DNA of 15,297 bases from PCC-9228 sp964477525 (GTDB lineage: Bacteria; Cyanobacteriota; Cyanobacteriia; Cyanobacteriales; PCC-9228). A program made the position numbers and the translations under genes. The stretch lies in assembly GCA_964477525.1 (NCBI GenBank), contig CAYZHY010000093.1, positions 1 through 15,297 of the forward strand. Reading direction: 5' to 3'. Positions 13,343 to 15,297 of this stretch are shown piece after piece. The notes beneath the pieces are model-generated. The model worked only from the letters and a program-made list of their open reading frames with translations, made no database searches and had not been told where the DNA came from. The stretch's first letter is position 1; each line of letters starts with the position of its first letter.

Positions 13343-14836
13343 ATGGCAAGAAAAAAAAGGAAATCGACGAAATCTCCTTCATCCACCTCCAAATCAAGGG
13401 TGGGAATTTCTCTAACTCAAGAGGGTGCGAATTCTCTGAATCAAATAGCCAAGCAACTTGGCTTATCGAAGTCGGAGTTGATCGAAAAAATTGCAACTGG
13501 GTCGATGGCAGTGGCTAGTTCCCAAGCGACCCAAACGGTCAATTTAGGTGGTTCTTCTTCAGAAACGGAAACGGCAGTGTCTTCTTCGACGGTTGCTTCC
13601 CCAGCAGAATCGGAAACGGTTCGGTCTCAATCTAGCAATGGCAGCGAAGGAACGGCTGCTGCTGGTGAAGAAGTTTCCCAAGAAACGTTTGATACCATCA
13701 AAGCCGATTTGGAAAGGCAATCCCAGCGGGTGGCGGAGTTGGAAAAGCAGTTGCAACAACAGCAACAGGAAGTGACCGACCGAGATGCTAGCTATCGTGC
13801 TTTGCAAGAGCAGCTCGATGAAAAATCGCGCTCGTATGCGGAATTAGAAGAACAAAAGAATCAATACAAGCAACAAATTGCCCAACAACAGGAAAAGTAT
13901 CAATCTCTACAAAGTCAGTACCAACAAAAACAACAGCAAATTGCCGATTTAGAAGAGCAATTGCAGCAAAAACAGCAGCAACTGGAAAGGCAAACGGAAA
14001 GCGATCGCTCTTGGCAGCAAGAACTGAAAGAAAAATCCACGCAAATTACTCAATTAGAAGAACAAGTAAAAAAATACAAGCAGGAAATTTCCCAACAGCA
14101 GGAAAACCATAACTCTTTGCAGCAGCAATACCAACAGCAACAGCAACAAATTGTAGAGCTGGAAAAACAGCTGCAACAAAAACAGCAGCAACTGGAAGAA
14201 AAAGAAAATAATTATTGCTCTTTGCAGCAGCAGTTTAGCGAACAAAGCGAACGGGTTACTCAATTAGAAAAGCAACTGCAAGAACAACAGCAACAAGCTA
14301 CCCAACAGGTGGAAAGCTACAATTCCTTGCAAGCACAGTTTCAAGAAAAATCCCAGCAAGTTTTGCAGTTGTCCGAACAAAGCCAACAACAGCAGCAAGA
14401 CTACGTGGCTTTACAAAAAAGGTTTCAGGAAAAATCCGAACAGGTCCGAGGATTAGAACAGCAGTTGCAACAACAGCAGCATAAAGCCTCAGAAGCGATC
14501 GCAACGCGCGATTCTTTGCAACAAGAACGCGATCGCAAACAGCAACAAGTTACCAAATTAGAAAAACAACACCAACAACAACAACAGCAGTTGGAGACCC
14601 TACAACAAAAATTGCACGAACAGTCCGTGCAAATGTCGGCAAAAGAAAATCAGTTGCAGCAACAACGTCGCCAAGCCGAACAAAAACAACAAAGAATCCA
14701 AGCTTTGCAAAACCAGATTGATGAGAAAGATTCTCAAATTAAAGCTTTGCAGGGGCAATTGGCGAAGTTACAAACGTTGGCTCAAGTTGGCGAATCGCAC
14801 CTCAATAAATGGCGTTTGCGAAATTTTTCTCAGTAA
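13343..14836 (+). CDS. Long coiled-coil protein with ribbon-helix-helix-like N-terminus
   Basis: This 497-residue protein has no recognised enzymatic domain. Residues 1-18 are very basic (ARKKRKSTK). Residues 20-53 (VGISLTQEGANSLNQIAKQL and the following LGLSKSELIEKIATG) form a strand-helix-helix pattern like ribbon-helix-helix DNA-binding heads that I recall from other cyanobacterial proteins. A Ser/Thr-rich linker (54-115) follows. Residues 117-477 are continuous Gln/Glu-rich coiled coil built from a 35-residue repeat (five heptads): six full units, then 28, 35, 28, 35 and a partial unit. A 20-residue tail ends it. There is no signal peptide or membrane helix. By composition it could be a cytoskeletal or filament-forming protein or a DNA-bridging factor; both are inference. 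GGGAG lies ten bases before ATG 13343. Confidence 0.85.
   Translation: MARKKRKSTKSPSSTSKSRVGISLTQEGANSLNQIAKQLGLSKSELIEKIATGSMAVASSQATQTVNLGGSSSETETAVSSSTVASPAESETVRSQSSNGSEGTAAAGEEVSQETFDTIKADLERQSQRVAELEKQLQQQQQEVTDRDASYRALQEQLDEKSRSYAELEEQKNQYKQQIAQQQEKYQSLQSQYQQKQQQIADLEEQLQQKQQQLERQTESDRSWQQELKEKSTQITQLEEQVKKYKQEISQQQENHNSLQQQYQQQQQQIVELEKQLQQKQQQLEEKENNYCSLQQQFSEQSERVTQLEKQLQEQQQQATQQVESYNSLQAQFQEKSQQVLQLSEQSQQQQQDYVALQKRFQEKSEQVRGLEQQLQQQQHKASEAIATRDSLQQERDRKQQQVTKLEKQHQQQQQQLETLQQKLHEQSVQMSAKENQLQQQRRQAEQKQQRIQALQNQIDEKDSQIKALQGQLAKLQTLAQVGESHLNKWRLRNFSQ
13691..14773 (+). repeat. In-frame 105-bp (35-residue) tandem repeats in the coiled-coil gene
   Basis: Eleven consecutive units start at residues 117, 152, 187, 222, 257, 292, 327, 355, 390, 418 and 453. 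Each opens with a motif like SLQxQ, continues with EKS and V-x-x-LE-x-QL, and ends in a Gln-rich run. Units starting at 327 and 390 are 28 residues, one heptad shorter, so coiled-coil register is preserved. The DNA copies are diverged, so the expansion is not recent. Confidence 0.8.
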
Positions 14837-14890
14837 GCGACAACCATCCTCTATTGCTATTGGTTAGTAAGGTTGGATGGAAGGATGAAG

Positions 14891-14909
14891 ACAATCTCAA
14901 GGGGATTGT
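14891..14909 (+). terminator. Candidate terminator hairpin after the coiled-coil gene
   Basis: ACAATCTC pairs with GGGATTGT (one G-U pair) around an AAG loop, giving an 8-bp stem about 55 bp after the stop codon. Only a short T run follows. Another weak stem, CCATCC (14844-14849) with GGATGG (14875-14880), lies just before it. Confidence 0.35.
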
Positions 14910-15167
14910 TTGCGATTCCTACTGGAATGCTGGCTACAACCAGCCCACTTGGTAGCTGCTTGCTGGAAAAGCTACGAATTGCCATTGATATGGATGGTTT
15001 TTGTTAAGAAAAATGTTGCCAGTGGTTGTAGGTAGCGATTTTCCCCTTCCCTAGATCTAAGATTATTTTGAAAGGTCCAACGTTATGGGAAATTTACTCT
15101 ACAAAAGTAGTATTTAAACGGCGAACATCTTGTCAAAAATTTCATCAAAAAATTTGGTTGTTGAAGG

Positions 15168-15197
15168 TTGACAAATAGAAAATCAACATTTTACACT
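15168..15197 (+). promoter_or_regulatory. Candidate promoter near the window end
   Basis: A perfect TTGACA (15168-15173) is followed after 18 bp by TACACT (15192-15197, 4/6). The -35 box is the right arm of an inverted repeat TTGTCAA (15130-15136) / TTGACAA (15168-15174), with an inner TTCATCAA / TTGTTGAA pair between the arms (7 of 8 bases complementary). A regulator bound here would occlude the promoter. Confidence 0.4.
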
Positions 15198-15208
15198 TTA
15201 ATTATGTA

Positions 15209-15246
15209 ATAATGGGCTAGGTCTGCGCTTTATACAAACCCATTAT
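15209..15246 (+). promoter_or_regulatory. Leader hairpin ATAATGGG / CCCATTAT
   Basis: A perfect 8-bp inverted repeat with a 22-nt loop begins about five bases after the predicted transcription start and ends 29 bases before ATG 15276. It could stabilise or regulate the transcript, or be a protein-binding dyad. Confidence 0.35.
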
Positions 15247-15297
15247 AGTGTTTCCAAATCAAACGTCAATAGTGCATGGCTGCAAGATTTTATACGA

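Larger units (their letters stand above)
14837..15297. other. 460-bp terminal non-coding region with structured elements
   Basis: No complete gene is visible. It contains a hairpin after the coiled-coil gene, AT-rich DNA, a nested inverted repeat (15130-15174), a promoter candidate, a leader hairpin (15209-15246), and an ATG at 15276 whose frame (MAARFYT) stays open to the end of the window; this may be the start of the next gene, although no ribosome site precedes it. Confidence 0.45.

Noticed and set aside
14054..14263. Hydrophobic Leu/Phe-rich reading frame on the minus strand, looking like a membrane protein
   Set aside because: It is the antisense of CAG/CAA-rich coiled-coil DNA, which always yields Leu-rich shadows.
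1..15297. tRNA, rRNA, insertion sequences or riboswitches
   Set aside because: No tRNA cloverleaf, rRNA segment, transposase or riboswitch core was recognised by eye; a covariance-model scan would be needed for small RNAs.

Overview
The window is chromosomal DNA from a cyanobacterium. At least 15 copies of the HIP1 octamer GCGATCGC (for example at 129, 631, 832, 2371, 2950, 3613, 6103, 6429 and 10375) are scattered through genes and spacers. The gene content agrees: a VTE6-like DUF92 phytyl-phosphate kinase homologue, photorespiratory GlcD, an AMIN-domain amidase next to murI, and a GxRP-repeat protein. It reads as mostly core chromosome: there are no tRNA, rRNA, transposase, phage or CRISPR genes. 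The genus cannot be told from the sequence.

Layout. 3-2340 (+) is a tight run: the end of an unidentified protein, rnhB, and two tandem paralogous alpha/beta-hydrolase (lipase-like) genes. A VOC/glyoxalase-fold gene (-) converges on them with a 3-bp gap and is divergent from the DUF92 gene (+, 2857-3666). A small Lys/Glu/Thr-rich protein with four GxRP repeats follows (3828-4316), then a GC-rich degenerate repeat spacer and convergent glcD (4499-5986, -). From 6190 to 10505 (+) lies an envelope-directed block: two overlapping genes for single-pass membrane proteins, a secreted AMIN/amidase_3 peptidoglycan amidase, and glutamate racemase murI. From 10667 to 12711 (-) are gmd (GDP-mannose 4,6-dehydratase), rnc (RNase III) and a small HNH nuclease. 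A 631-bp gene-poor spacer then holds a 100-N assembly gap flanked by identical 55-bp sequences. A 497-residue coiled-coil protein with a ribbon-helix-helix-like head follows (13343-14836). The last 460 bp carry a candidate promoter and structured leader, apparently for a gene starting near the window end.

How the genes connect. Amidase and MurI both act in peptidoglycan metabolism, one cutting it and one supplying D-glutamate. The two small membrane proteins upstream look like envelope partners by topology (predicted N-in, with a Pro/Thr-rich extracytoplasmic tail), but their role is unknown. rnhB, rnc and HNH are nucleic-acid enzymes without an obvious common pathway. DUF92 and GlcD serve phytol salvage and photorespiration, independently.

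The most unusual items are the 35-residue (five-heptad) repeat architecture of the coiled-coil protein, the overlapping membrane-protein pair beside the amidase, the GxRP 19-residue repeats, the Ser at the usual Asp metal-ligand position of RNase III, and the gap artefact. I see no complete, clearly novel defence or mobile system.
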